Below, one piece after another: positions 1 to 7,613 of a stretch of DNA of 64,000 nt. The notes under the pieces are model-generated. The model saw only the letters and a list, made by a program, of their open reading frames with translations, was not told where the DNA came from and did not search any database. The first letter of the stretch is position 1, and each line of letters begins with the position of its first letter. A program made the position numbers and the translations under genes. The stretch is taken from positions 186,001 through 250,000 of the forward strand of contig NZ_VMYE01000003.1 in the NCBI RefSeq assembly GCF_007655255.1, read 5' to 3'. This DNA comes from Extensimonas perlucida (lineage in GTDB: Bacteria > Pseudomonadota > Gammaproteobacteria > Burkholderiales > Burkholderiaceae_C).

Positions 1-1027
1 CCGTGCCCTCGTTGTCGCGCAGCGCTGCATACAGCGTCTGCGCCAGTGCCTGCGCGTCGGCATGCGGCACGAGAAAGCCCGTTTCGCCGTGCGTGAGCAC
101 TTCGCGCACGCCCTCCACGTCCGAGCCTATGCCGCAGCAGCCCGACGCCATACCCTCGATCAAAGCCAAGCATAAGCCCTCGTAATGCGTGGAGAGCACG
201 CACAACTTGACCCGCGCCAGCAGCGCAGGCAAGTCGGCCACATGGCCCAGAAAGCGCACCTGCGCATCGACCCCGAGCGCGCGCGCGAGGGCCTGCGCCT
301 TGCCGCGCCAGCTCGCCTTGCCTTCGCCGGCCAGGTACACCGTGGGACGCAAACCCTGCTGCGCGAGCAGCGCGGTCGCGCGGATCAGGGTGGCGTGGTC
401 TTTTTGCTGCGCAAAGCGCGCAGGCATGACGATGGCGTCCTCGCGCTGCGCCCACGGCAGGCCGGTCGGAAAGCGGCTCAGATCGATGCCGTTGAGGATC
501 GCGACGCAGCGCTCGGCTGGGTGGCCCAGGCGCACCAGCTCATCGCGCACGGCCTGCGACACGCCCACGATGCACGCGGTGCGCTGCGCCAGCCACAGCG
601 ACTGGCGCAGCCGCCCCAGGCGGTAGCGCTCGCGCACGTTGTGCTCCACGTGGATGAGCTGAGGCACGCCGGCGAGCAAGCCCGCGTACCGGCCCCACAG
701 GTGCTCGCTGAAACCATGCGCCACGAGCACGTCCGGCTGCCACTGACGGCACAGGCGCGCCAGCGCCAGGATGGTGACGATATGCGCCCAGCGCGGCACC
801 ACCTCGACCTGCAGCCCTTTGGCGCGCAGCGCCGCGACGCGCTCGGTCGGATCTATGGATGCACGCCGGCGCAGCACGAGCAGCGTTTCCTGGCCCGGGT
901 ACTCGCCGCACAGGTCTATGGCCACCTGCGTCGCCCCCGAAAAACCGCCCGAGACGAAGTGCAGCACGCGCAAAGGACGGGTCGCTGCAGAGGAATCGCT
1001 GAATGAATTAGGTAAAGCTTGGCTCAT
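1..1027 (-). CDS. Glycosyltransferase, GT4-like (3' end outside the window)
   Basis: Partial gene that runs off the left edge. From the ATG at 1027 it reads 342 codons. The N-terminus has a Rossmann-type start (RVLHFVSGGFSGATQVAID), the middle has VEHN and SQAVRDELVR segments, and the C-terminal half has the GT4 nucleotide-sugar motif EGLCLALIEGMASG with two spaced glutamates, followed by a GVREVLTHGETGFLV stretch. This is typical of retaining GT-B transferases that build lipopolysaccharide or exopolysaccharide. Its ATG overlaps the stop of the upstream O-antigen ligase gene (ATGA, 1024-1027), which points to translational coupling and a joint role in surface polysaccharide assembly. Donor and acceptor sugars cannot be told from sequence. 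Confidence 0.85.
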   Translation of the reverse strand, partial: MSQALPNSFSDSSAATRPLRVLHFVSGGFSGATQVAIDLCGEYPGQETLLVLRRRASIDPTERVAALRAKGLQVEVVPRWAHIVTILALARLCRQWQPDVLVAHGFSEHLWGRYAGLLAGVPQLIHVEHNVRERYRLGRLRQSLWLAQRTACIVGVSQAVRDELVRLGHPAERCVAILNGIDLSRFPTGLPWAQREDAIVMPARFAQQKDHATLIRATALLAQQGLRPTVYLAGEGKASWRGKAQALARALGVDAQVRFLGHVADLPALLARVKLCVLSTHYEGLCLALIEGMASGCCGIGSDVEGVREVLTHGETGFLVPHADAQALAQTLYAALRDNEGT

Positions 1028-2349
1028 CGCTGGGCACCGGCCCCGGAAGTTTGAGGCGCCGCGGCAGGCCAGCAGACGGCCAGCCACAAAGTGATGGGCA
1101 GCAGGTACATCAGGTTGCCGTTGTTGTGGGCAAACATGACCTGCGTCATGCCAAAGCCCAGGTAGCCGAGCACCGTGACCAGGCCACACAGCGCGGCGGC
1201 ATGGCGCTCGCCGCGGGCGGCGTCCTCATTGCCTGCAGCAGTGGCATTTTCCAGAGGTTCGCGCCCCGTTGGGCGCAAGCGGCGCCAACACAGGAAGCCG
1301 GGCACGGCGTAGAACAGCGCCAGACCGCTGACGCCGAGCAGGCCGCGCTTGGCGAACATGTCCAGCCATTCGTTGTGCGCATGGTTGAAGTGCACGGACA
1401 TCGAAGGCATTTCCTGGCGCGCGACGGCCTCCCTCTGGCTTTGCTCATAGCCCAACTGGCCCGCGCCCAGCCAAGGATGCGCCATGCCCAGCCGCCATGC
1501 ATGCATCCAGAAAGCGAGCCGGGAGCCGGTTGACGTATTGGACTTTTCGGGCTCGGGCTGCTGCAGCAGTTCCTGCACGGCCTCATGGGCTCGTTTTTGC
1601 ACAGGAGGTAGGCTCGCCAGCAAAAGACATGCGAGCAGCGCCGCCCCCAGCGCGCGCAGCCCCCGCTTCGGTTGGCCGCCTTTCGCGAACGGCTGCCCGA
1701 GCCAGACAATGACCACCAGCAGCACGGGCAGCGTCACCCACCCGCCCCGGCTGCCCGAAAGCACGCTGGCCGCAAGGCCCAGCACCGCAGCCAGGCTACC
1801 AAGCAGGCGTTCGTGCAGGCGGCTTGCCTGCACGGCCCAGATGCCGCTCCACAGCGCGAGCAGCAGAGACAGATTGCCGAACTGTATGGCGTTGGTGTAA
1901 CCCTCGGCGCGCTCGAGGTGCTGCACCAGCACCTGCCAGCCAGCGAGCAAGCCGGCGCCCGCCGCGCCCACCCAGCAGCCCCATCGCAAGGCGCTGCCCG
2001 CCGGGCGCTGCGCCCACACGGCCGGCAGCGCCAACAGCACCAAAAAATATTTGCTGCTGCGATCCAGCCCGAGGGTATTGGTCATGAGCCGGCCATCTTC
2101 CACGAGGTACATGGACCACACCAGCCCCATGGCCAGAACCGCCAGCGCCCAGGCCCGCAGAGGCGCATTCGGGGTGAGCTGACCGCGCAGCACTGCAGGC
2201 CAGCGCCACAGGCCCAGCATCAGCAACAAGATCGCGCCAATGGAATAGCCCGAAGGCAGCCACAGCGCAGGCGCAAGCACCAAAAATGCGGCCAAGTCCA
2301 AAACACGCTGCTGCACTGCTCCCGGCGAAGTTGAGCGAAAAAAAGCCAT
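1024..2349 (-). CDS. O-antigen ligase family membrane protein
   Basis: About 441 residues from the ATG at 2349, with around ten hydrophobic segments and one long periplasmic loop near residues 260-340 (contains SRLAFWMHAWRLGMAHP and FNHAHNEWLDMFAKRG). The H-A-H-N-E-W motif in that loop is a hallmark of the Wzy_C/O-antigen ligase (WaaL-like) family, which joins polymerised O-antigen to lipid A-core at the periplasmic face. The frame stays open for 44 codons upstream, but all of that is a family A repeat element, so I place the start at the ATG right after the repeat. Shine-Dalgarno support is weak (AGG about 9 bases before the ATG). A Wzy polymerase is the alternative. Confidence 0.8.
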   Translation of the reverse strand: MAFFRSTSPGAVQQRVLDLAAFLVLAPALWLPSGYSIGAILLLMLGLWRWPAVLRGQLTPNAPLRAWALAVLAMGLVWSMYLVEDGRLMTNTLGLDRSSKYFLVLLALPAVWAQRPAGSALRWGCWVGAAGAGLLAGWQVLVQHLERAEGYTNAIQFGNLSLLLALWSGIWAVQASRLHERLLGSLAAVLGLAASVLSGSRGGWVTLPVLLVVIVWLGQPFAKGGQPKRGLRALGAALLACLLLASLPPVQKRAHEAVQELLQQPEPEKSNTSTGSRLAFWMHAWRLGMAHPWLGAGQLGYEQSQREAVARQEMPSMSVHFNHAHNEWLDMFAKRGLLGVSGLALFYAVPGFLCWRRLRPTGREPLENATAAGNEDAARGERHAAALCGLVTVLGYLGFGMTQVMFAHNNGNLMYLLPITLWLAVCWPAAAPQTSGAGAQR

Positions 2350-2518
2350 CTTGGAGCCTGTCGGACTTTGGGCGTCGAAAGCGAGAATGCGCCCCGGCGA
2401 GACCAGTTTTTGCCGGATTCGCCGCCCCATAGTGGTGCTATGGGGCAAGAAGCCGGTGAAAAATGGGCCGCTGCGGCGCATTCGCCGCCGACGACTCCAA
2501 AGTCCGACAGGCTCCTAG
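2350..2518 (+). mobile_element. Family A repeat, copy 1 (161 bp, MITE-like)
   Basis: Interior 2354-2514 (161 bp) is bounded by inverted ends GAGCCTGTCGGACTTTGG and its complement, with CTTG on the left and CTAG on the right where other copies have CTAG on both sides. An internal perfect 9-bp hairpin, GCCCCATAG / CTATGGGGC, lies near the middle. It differs from copy 3 (47379-47539) at about seven positions, three of them in the hairpin loop. The left end touches the start codon of the O-antigen ligase gene. It encodes no transposase, so it would have to be mobilised in trans. Confidence 0.85.
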
Positions 2519-2586
2519 TGTCAGGGCAGTAGGGGGTGAGTAATACAGCTATGGAATGGCCTGGGCAGCGCAAAGGCGCAACGGGC

Positions 2587-2793
2587 TCAATGCCCCTGCG
2601 CCACCTTCTCGCCCGCCTTGAGGCGGTACACCGTGCCGCAATAAGGGCACTTGGCCTCGCCCGTGTGCGCCACGTCGAGGTACACGCGCGGGTGGCCGCT
2701 CCACAGCTGCATGCCCGCCTTGGGGTGGGGGCAATACACCTCGCCCTGGGGGCTCAGGTCTTTGGCCTGCAATTCGACGACGGCTTGCGACAT
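2587..2793 (-). CDS. Zinc-finger protein, zf-CHCC family
   Basis: A 68-residue protein from the ATG at 2793, two bases after the ilvE stop codon; a GTG two codons earlier is possible. It carries C-x-H and C-P-Y-C ligands (VYCPHP... KCPYCGTVYRL), the pattern of the zf-CHCC family related to the NDUFS6 zinc-binding subunit. Bacterial members of this size are uncharacterised small zinc proteins and are often found beside ilvE in Burkholderiales. The tight spacing indicates co-transcription with ilvE. Whether it serves a respiratory complex here is unknown. Confidence 0.8.
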   Translation of the reverse strand: MSQAVVELQAKDLSPQGEVYCPHPKAGMQLWSGHPRVYLDVAHTGEAKCPYCGTVYRLKAGEKVAQGH

Positions 2794-2795
2794 GC

Positions 2796-3734
2796 TCACA
2801 CCTTGGTCAGCCAGTGGGCGTATTTGGGATTGCGGCCGTTCACGATGTCGAAGAACGCGTTCTGGATTTTCTCGGTGACGGGGCCACGGCGACCGCTGCC
2901 GATTTCGATGCGGTCGAGCTCGCGGATCGGCGTGATCTCGGCCGCGGTGCCCGAAAAGAAGGCCTCGTCCGAGATATACACCTCATCACGCGTGATGCGT
3001 TTTTGCACCACGTCGATACCAAGGTCCTTGCAGATGTGCAGCACGGTGTTGCGCGTGACGCCGTTGAGCGAGCCGGCCGAGAGGTCGGGGGTATAGACCA
3101 CGCCGCCCTTCACGATGAACACGTTCTCGCCCGAGCCTTCGGAGACGAAGCCGGCCGCGTCGAGCAGCAGCGCCTCGTCGTAGCCGTCGTCCGTGGCCTC
3201 CATGTTGGCGAGGATGGAGTTGGTGTAATTGCTCACCGACTTGGCCTGCGTCATGGTGATGTTGACGTGGTGGCGCGTGTAGCTGCTGGTCTTGACGCGT
3301 ATGCCCTTGGTGATGCCGTCTTCACCGAGGTAGGCACCCCAGGCCCAGGCCGCGACCATGACGTGGATGGTGTTGCCCTTGGGCGAGACGCCGAGCTTTT
3401 TGTCGCCTATCCACACCAGCGGGCGCAGGTAGCAGGCATCGAGCTTGTTTTCGCGCACCACGGCGCGCTGCGCCTCGTTGACCTGCTCCTGGCTGAAGGG
3501 AATCTTCATGCGCAGGATTTTGGCGCTGTTGAACAGGCGCTCGGTGTGTTCTTGTAAGCGGAAAATCGCCGTGCCATTGACGGTGTTGTAGGCCCGCACC
3601 CCTTCGAAGGCACCGCAGCCGTAGTGCAGCGTGTGCGTCAGCACATGGATTTTGGCGTCGCGCCAATCGACCATCTGGCCATCCATCCAGATCTTGCCGT
3701 CACGGTCGGCCATCGAGGGAACTACGGGGCTCAT
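2796..3734 (-). CDS. ilvE: Branched-chain amino acid aminotransferase
   Basis: Fold type IV PLP aminotransferase of 312 residues, close to the usual 309. It transfers the amino group between glutamate and the 2-keto acids of valine, leucine and isoleucine, the last step of their synthesis. The PLP lysine is K165 in the segment MTQAKSVSNY. HYGCGAFEGVRAY near residue 40 and EGSGENVFIV near 205 match the family. The start may be the methionine at residue 8 (MADRDGKIWMDG), where most family members begin. It heads the small operon with the zinc-finger gene downstream. Confidence 0.95.
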   Translation of the reverse strand: MSPVVPSMADRDGKIWMDGQMVDWRDAKIHVLTHTLHYGCGAFEGVRAYNTVNGTAIFRLQEHTERLFNSAKILRMKIPFSQEQVNEAQRAVVRENKLDACYLRPLVWIGDKKLGVSPKGNTIHVMVAAWAWGAYLGEDGITKGIRVKTSSYTRHHVNITMTQAKSVSNYTNSILANMEATDDGYDEALLLDAAGFVSEGSGENVFIVKGGVVYTPDLSAGSLNGVTRNTVLHICKDLGIDVVQKRITRDEVYISDEAFFSGTAAEITPIRELDRIEIGSGRRGPVTEKIQNAFFDIVNGRNPKYAHWLTKV

Positions 3735-3796
3735 GGAACTTCCTTTGGTGTGTCAGTAGGGAGAAACCAAGCAGGCGTGGCTGCTTGGGCAAAATT

Positions 3797-4228
3797 TCAT
3801 TTTACGGCGCCGGCCTCATGCAGTGCAGACTCGGGCGCGCGCACGAGCTGCCACTGCACGAGCCGGCCCGCACGGAAATGCGCTTCGACGTACGCGCCCG
3901 CCGCATCCGTCCAGCGAAAGACCTCAGGCTCCTCCCCGTCGGCGGACTGCCCGGCGCCGAGCGCACGCGCGAGCGCGAGCACGTCGAGCAGCGCCAGGCC
4001 CGGGCGCAGGCGCGCATGCAGCATCACGGCGCTGTCCACGTAGCCCACGGGGCGTTCTGCCGCGCGCCGCAACACGGTCGTGAGGCGCGTGAAGTGCAGG
4101 AGCAGCCACATCACGAGCGCCGCGGCGGCGATGGCCACGCCACGCCAGCCGTATGCGCGGTACGACAGCCACGGCAGCGCCAGGGCAACCAGAGCATAGA
4201 GGAGTGAACGCGCTTCAAATCGGACCAT
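3797..4228 (-). CDS. Small membrane protein of unknown function
   Basis: From the ATG at 4228 the product is 143 residues. Two hydrophobic stretches near the N-terminus (LLYALVALALPWLSY and GVAIAAAALVMWLLLHF) suggest two membrane passes, followed by a soluble C-terminal part of about 85 residues. I do not recognise the family with certainty. The frame stays open a further 41 codons upstream, but that stretch is rich in Cys, Arg and Gly and does not look like protein. It lies upstream of ilvE in the same direction with a 62-bp gap and diverges from the LysE-type gene. Confidence 0.65.
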   Translation of the reverse strand: MVRFEARSLLYALVALALPWLSYRAYGWRGVAIAAAALVMWLLLHFTRLTTVLRRAAERPVGYVDSAVMLHARLRPGLALLDVLALARALGAGQSADGEEPEVFRWTDAAGAYVEAHFRAGRLVQWQLVRAPESALHEAGAVK

Positions 4229-4356
4229 GGCACGCAGGGATGGCGGGGTGAATAGCAGCAAAAGATGGCGCCGATTGTGCCGCCCCGCACGCCCCGATGC
4301 CGCCCCTCCTGCGGCACACTCGGGGTTTTCTTTGCAGCGACCGCATTCCATTTGCT

Positions 4357-4977
4357 ATGACTTGGCATACCTGGTGGATCTATCTGCTTGCCGCCGTGGG
4401 CCTGTCGCTCACGCCCGGCCCCAACAGCCTGCTTGCGCTCACGCATGGCGCCCTGCACGGGCACCGGCGTACGCTGTTCACGATCGCCGGCGGCGCGCTC
4501 GGCTTCATGACGCTGATTGCTCTGTCCATGCTGGGTATAGGCGCGCTGCTGCAGGCCTCGTCGCACGCCCTCACGGTGCTTAAATGGGTGGGCGGGGCTT
4601 ATCTCGTGTGGCTAGGGGTTCAACTGTGGCGCGCGCCGCCGCTGCAGCTGCAGGCTGCGGACGAAGCACACCTCCTGCGCCCCCCGCGCCGCGCACAGCT
4701 GTTTCGCCAAGGGCTGTTTGCCGCCGTGTCCAACCCCAAGGCGCTGCTTTTTTATGGCGCCTTTCTGCCCCAGTTCATCGACCCGGCGCGCAGCCTGTGG
4801 CTGCAGTTCGTGGTGATGGCCGGCACCTTCATGGTCACCGAGTGCTGCGTGGAGTTTTTGCTCGCGCGGCTCGCGCACTTCATTCGCCCGGCGCTCGAGC
4901 GCATGGGCAAACGCTTCAACCGCGTCTGTGGCGGCCTGTTTGCGGCCATGGGGCTGGCCTTGCCGCTCACGCGCTGA
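4357..4977 (+). CDS. LysE/RhtB family amino-acid exporter
   Basis: A 206-residue protein with about six hydrophobic segments and the family hallmark near the N-terminus (GLSLTPGPNSLLALTHGALHG). The central SNPKALLFYGAFLPQFID is the second conserved block of RhtB-type exporters. Members export amino acids or homoserine lactones across the inner membrane; the substrate cannot be predicted. The start is the ATG of MTWHTWW, and the frame upstream of it does not resemble a signal or domain. It diverges from the small membrane protein gene with a 128-bp intergenic region. Confidence 0.85.
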   Translation: MTWHTWWIYLLAAVGLSLTPGPNSLLALTHGALHGHRRTLFTIAGGALGFMTLIALSMLGIGALLQASSHALTVLKWVGGAYLVWLGVQLWRAPPLQLQAADEAHLLRPPRRAQLFRQGLFAAVSNPKALLFYGAFLPQFIDPARSLWLQFVVMAGTFMVTECCVEFLLARLAHFIRPALERMGKRFNRVCGGLFAAMGLALPLTR

Positions 4978-4990
4978 GTGCGACGCAACC

Positions 4991-5040
4991 AAATTTATAG
5001 CTGCTCACGCTTGCTGGATAAGCGCTAGAGCCCAAAATGA
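4991..5040 (+). repeat. Family C short hairpin repeat, copy 1
   Basis: Between the ends of the converging LysE-type and ffh genes. The core reads AGCTGCTCACGCTTGCTGG then ATAAGCGCTAGAGCCCAAAA. ACGCTT and AAGCG(C)T can pair around a short loop. Related copies occur near 23.19, 24.84, 45.26, 49.2, 57.34 and 62.2 kb. Lying between convergent genes, this one could act as a bidirectional transcription end. Confidence 0.55.
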
Positions 5041-5059
5041 CCTGAAATTCCAGAAGCCC

Positions 5060-6436
5060 TCAGAAAGGCATCTTGGGCATGCCGCCGCCCAAGCCTTTCA
5101 TGCCGCCCATTCTCTTCATCATCTTCATCAGGCCGCCGCCCTTCATTTTTTTCATCATTTCCTGCATCTGCTCGAATTCCTTGAGCAGGCGGTTGACCTC
5201 CTGCACCTGCACGCCCGCGCCCTGGGCGATGCGTTTTTTGCGTGAGGCCTTGATGATGTCGGGCTTGCGGCGCTCGAGCGGCGTCATGCTCTGGATGATG
5301 CCTTCCTTGCGGCGTATGTCTTTTTCGACCTTGCCCATATCGACCTTGCCCGCCTGCGCGCTGAGTTGCGTGGGCAGCTTTTCCATGAGGCTGGAGAGCC
5401 CGCCCATCTGCTTCATCTGCTGAATCTGCGCGAGAAAGTCGTTGAGGTCGAACCCGTCGCCGCTCTTGACCTTGGCGGCGAGCTTTTGCGCGGCATCCAG
5501 ATCGACGTTGGCCGTGACCTGCTCGACCAGCGCGACGATGTCGCCCATGCCCAGCACGCGACCCGCGTGGCGTTCGGCGTCGAACAGTTCGAGACCGTCG
5601 ATTTTTTCCGAGACGCCCGCGAACTTGATCGGCGCGCCCGTGATCTGGCGCACCGACAGCGCCGCGCCGCCGCGCGCGTCGCCGTCGAGTTTGGTGAGCA
5701 CGATGCCCGTGAGCGGCAGCGCCTCCTTGAAGGCACGCGCGGTGTTGATGGCGTCCTGCCCCTGCATGGCATCGACGACGAACAGGGTTTCGACCGGCTG
5801 CAGCGCCGCGTGCAGCTCCTTGATTTCCTGCATCAGCGCCTCGTCGATCGCCAGGCGCCCCGCGGTATCAACCAGCAGCACGTCGAAATAATGCTTTTTG
5901 GCGTAGTCGAGCGCGGCGCGCGCGATCTCGAGCGGCTTTTGCTCGGGCGAGCTCGGGAACCACTCGGCCCCGGCCTGGCGCGTCACGGTCTTGAGCTGCT
6001 CTATGGCCGCAGGCCGGTAAACGTCGCCCGAGACCGTGAGCACTTTTTTCTTGCGCTTTTCGATCAGGTACTTGGCGATTTTTGCCGTGGTCGTTGTTTT
6101 GCCCGCGCCCTGCAAGCCGGCCATGAGGATCACGGCGGGCGGCTGCGTGGCCAGGTTCAGGTCGGACACGCCTTCGCCCATGGTGGCGGCGAGCTCGCGG
6201 TGCACGATGCCCACCAACGCCTGGCCGGGCTTGAGGCTGCCGAGCACCTCCTGCCCCAGCGCCTTGTCCTTGACGCGCGCAATGAAGTCGCGCACCACGG
6301 GCAGGGCTACGTCGGCTTCGAGCAGGGCCATGCGCACTTCGCGCAGCATGTCCTGCACGTTGGATTCGGTGATGCGGGCCTGGCCGCGCATTTCTTTGAC
6401 GAGGCGCGAGAGTTTGTCGGTCAGAGCGGAGGCCAT
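5060..6436 (-). CDS. ffh: Signal recognition particle protein (SRP54)
   Basis: GTPase of 458 residues that binds 4.5S RNA and signal sequences of nascent inner-membrane proteins and delivers them to FtsY. Helical N domain about 1-90; the P-loop is GLQGAGKTTTTAK (107-119); DTAGR and TKLDGDARGG follow; then a methionine-rich M domain from about 300 with the SRP RNA-binding stretch, ending in a Gly/Met-rich tail (GGMKGLGGGMPKMPF). Length and motifs are standard. It is divergent from the cytochrome c assembly gene, a common arrangement in Burkholderiales. Confidence 0.97.
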   Translation of the reverse strand: MASALTDKLSRLVKEMRGQARITESNVQDMLREVRMALLEADVALPVVRDFIARVKDKALGQEVLGSLKPGQALVGIVHRELAATMGEGVSDLNLATQPPAVILMAGLQGAGKTTTTAKIAKYLIEKRKKKVLTVSGDVYRPAAIEQLKTVTRQAGAEWFPSSPEQKPLEIARAALDYAKKHYFDVLLVDTAGRLAIDEALMQEIKELHAALQPVETLFVVDAMQGQDAINTARAFKEALPLTGIVLTKLDGDARGGAALSVRQITGAPIKFAGVSEKIDGLELFDAERHAGRVLGMGDIVALVEQVTANVDLDAAQKLAAKVKSGDGFDLNDFLAQIQQMKQMGGLSSLMEKLPTQLSAQAGKVDMGKVEKDIRRKEGIIQSMTPLERRKPDIIKASRKKRIAQGAGVQVQEVNRLLKEFEQMQEMMKKMKGGGLMKMMKRMGGMKGLGGGMPKMPF

Positions 6437-6574
6437 AGGAACAAGGAGCTAAGGGGTGAGTGGGGCGTTGCAACGCGGTGCGTCTGGTGCAGCGCCGGGC
6501 CGGCTGCAAAGCAAAGGCGGCAGGTACCTGCGCGAGGGAGCTTGCGACGATCGCCGCGGGATAAACTGCTGGCC

Positions 6575-7372
6575 ATGATTTTACCGAGTGCCTCTCCAAT
6601 CGGCTGGCTGCTCGCGCTCGCGGCGGCGCTGGCCTACGCCGCTCCGGCGCTCGCGGCCGCACGGCTGCGCGAGGGCTGGGCGCGGCGCGCCTTGGGCTTG
6701 GCCTGGCTGTTGCACGCGGCGGCGCTCGGCTGGGGGCTGTGGGGCGAGGTGCCGCGCTTTGGCTTTGCGCCGGCGCTGTCGATGACGGCCTGGCTCGCGC
6801 TCACGGTGTATGCCATCGAACGCCAGCTGTTCCCGCAACTGCGCGCGCGCTGGATGCTGGCGCTGTTGGCGGCGCTGAGCTTGCTGCTCGCACAGCTGTT
6901 TCCGGGCCAGCCACTGCATGCCACGGCATCCGCCTGGCTGCCGCTGCACCTGGCGCTGGGCATCGCCTGCTATGGCCTGTTTGCCGCCGCGGTGGTGCAC
7001 GCCTGGCTCATGACGCGCGCCGAGCGCCGCATCCGCCAGGGCCAGGACCCGGACAGCGGCATGCCGCTGCTCACGCTCGAGCGCCTGACGTTTCGCTTCG
7101 TCGCGGCGGGCTTCGTGCTGCTCACGGCCACGCTGTTCGCAGGCATGCTGTTTGGCGAGCAGCTCTACGGGCGCGCCTGGCGCTGGGAGCACAAGACGGT
7201 GTTCTCGCTGCTGTCCTGGCTGGCCTTTGCCGTGCTGCTGCTCGGGCGCGCACGCTTTGGCTGGCGCGGGCGCAGCGCGGTGCGCGTGCTCTACGCCGGC
7301 GCCGCGCTGCTGCTGCTGGCCTACGTGGGCTCGCGCTTCGTGCTCGAAGTCGTTTTGCACCGCAGCGTATGA
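6575..7372 (+). CDS. Cytochrome c assembly (CcsA/YpjD-like) membrane protein
   Basis: A 265-residue integral membrane protein with about eight hydrophobic segments. It fits the cytochrome C assembly family (CcmC/CcsA type), whose best known members handle haem. The family's tryptophan-rich region is represented only by a RAWRWEHKTVFSLLSW stretch near 205 with a histidine that could be a haem ligand. Start at 6575 follows no clear Shine-Dalgarno. The stop overlaps the next start (ATGA, 7369-7372). This gene usually sits between ffh and the pilS-pilR pair in Burkholderiales; its function there is not established. Confidence 0.8.
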   Translation: MILPSASPIGWLLALAAALAYAAPALAAARLREGWARRALGLAWLLHAAALGWGLWGEVPRFGFAPALSMTAWLALTVYAIERQLFPQLRARWMLALLAALSLLLAQLFPGQPLHATASAWLPLHLALGIACYGLFAAAVVHAWLMTRAERRIRQGQDPDSGMPLLTLERLTFRFVAAGFVLLTATLFAGMLFGEQLYGRAWRWEHKTVFSLLSWLAFAVLLLGRARFGWRGRSAVRVLYAGAALLLLAYVGSRFVLEVVLHRSV

Positions 7373-7611
7373 AGTACCTGCTCGTGCTCATCGTCGTGGC
7401 CGTGGGGGCAGCCTGGTGGCGCAGCCAACAGGCCCCAGCGGCCCGCTCCAAGTCTGTCCCGCCACGGCGCACGACCCCCGAAAACATGGTGGCCTGCGCG
7501 CACTGCGGCGTGCACCTGCCGCGCTCCGAAGCCCTGGTGCAGGACGGAAAATTTTATTGCTCGGCGGCGCACCTGCCGCGCAGTGCGCCAGACGCCGTGC
7601 CGCCGCGCTGA
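7369..7611 (+). CDS. PP0621-like small membrane-anchored zinc-ribbon protein
   Basis: An 80-residue protein. An N-terminal hydrophobic anchor (YLLVLIVVAVGAAWW) is followed by a Pro/Arg linker and a CxxC element (MVACAHCGVHLPRSEAL) with a later cysteine (GKFYCSAAH), a small metal-binding treble-clef-like pattern. It matches the PP0621 family of short proteins found next to pilS in beta- and gammaproteobacteria. Coupled by a 4-base overlap to the upstream gene and separated by 2 bases from pilS, so all are probably one transcript. Function unknown. Confidence 0.75.
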   Translation: MKYLLVLIVVAVGAAWWRSQQAPAARSKSVPPRRTTPENMVACAHCGVHLPRSEALVQDGKFYCSAAHLPRSAPDAVPPR

Positions 7612-7613
7612 CC

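Noticed and set aside
6036-6452. Long plus-strand open frames inside ffh
   Set aside because: High-GC shadows of ffh on the opposite strand; composition is Arg/Ala/Ser-rich without domains.
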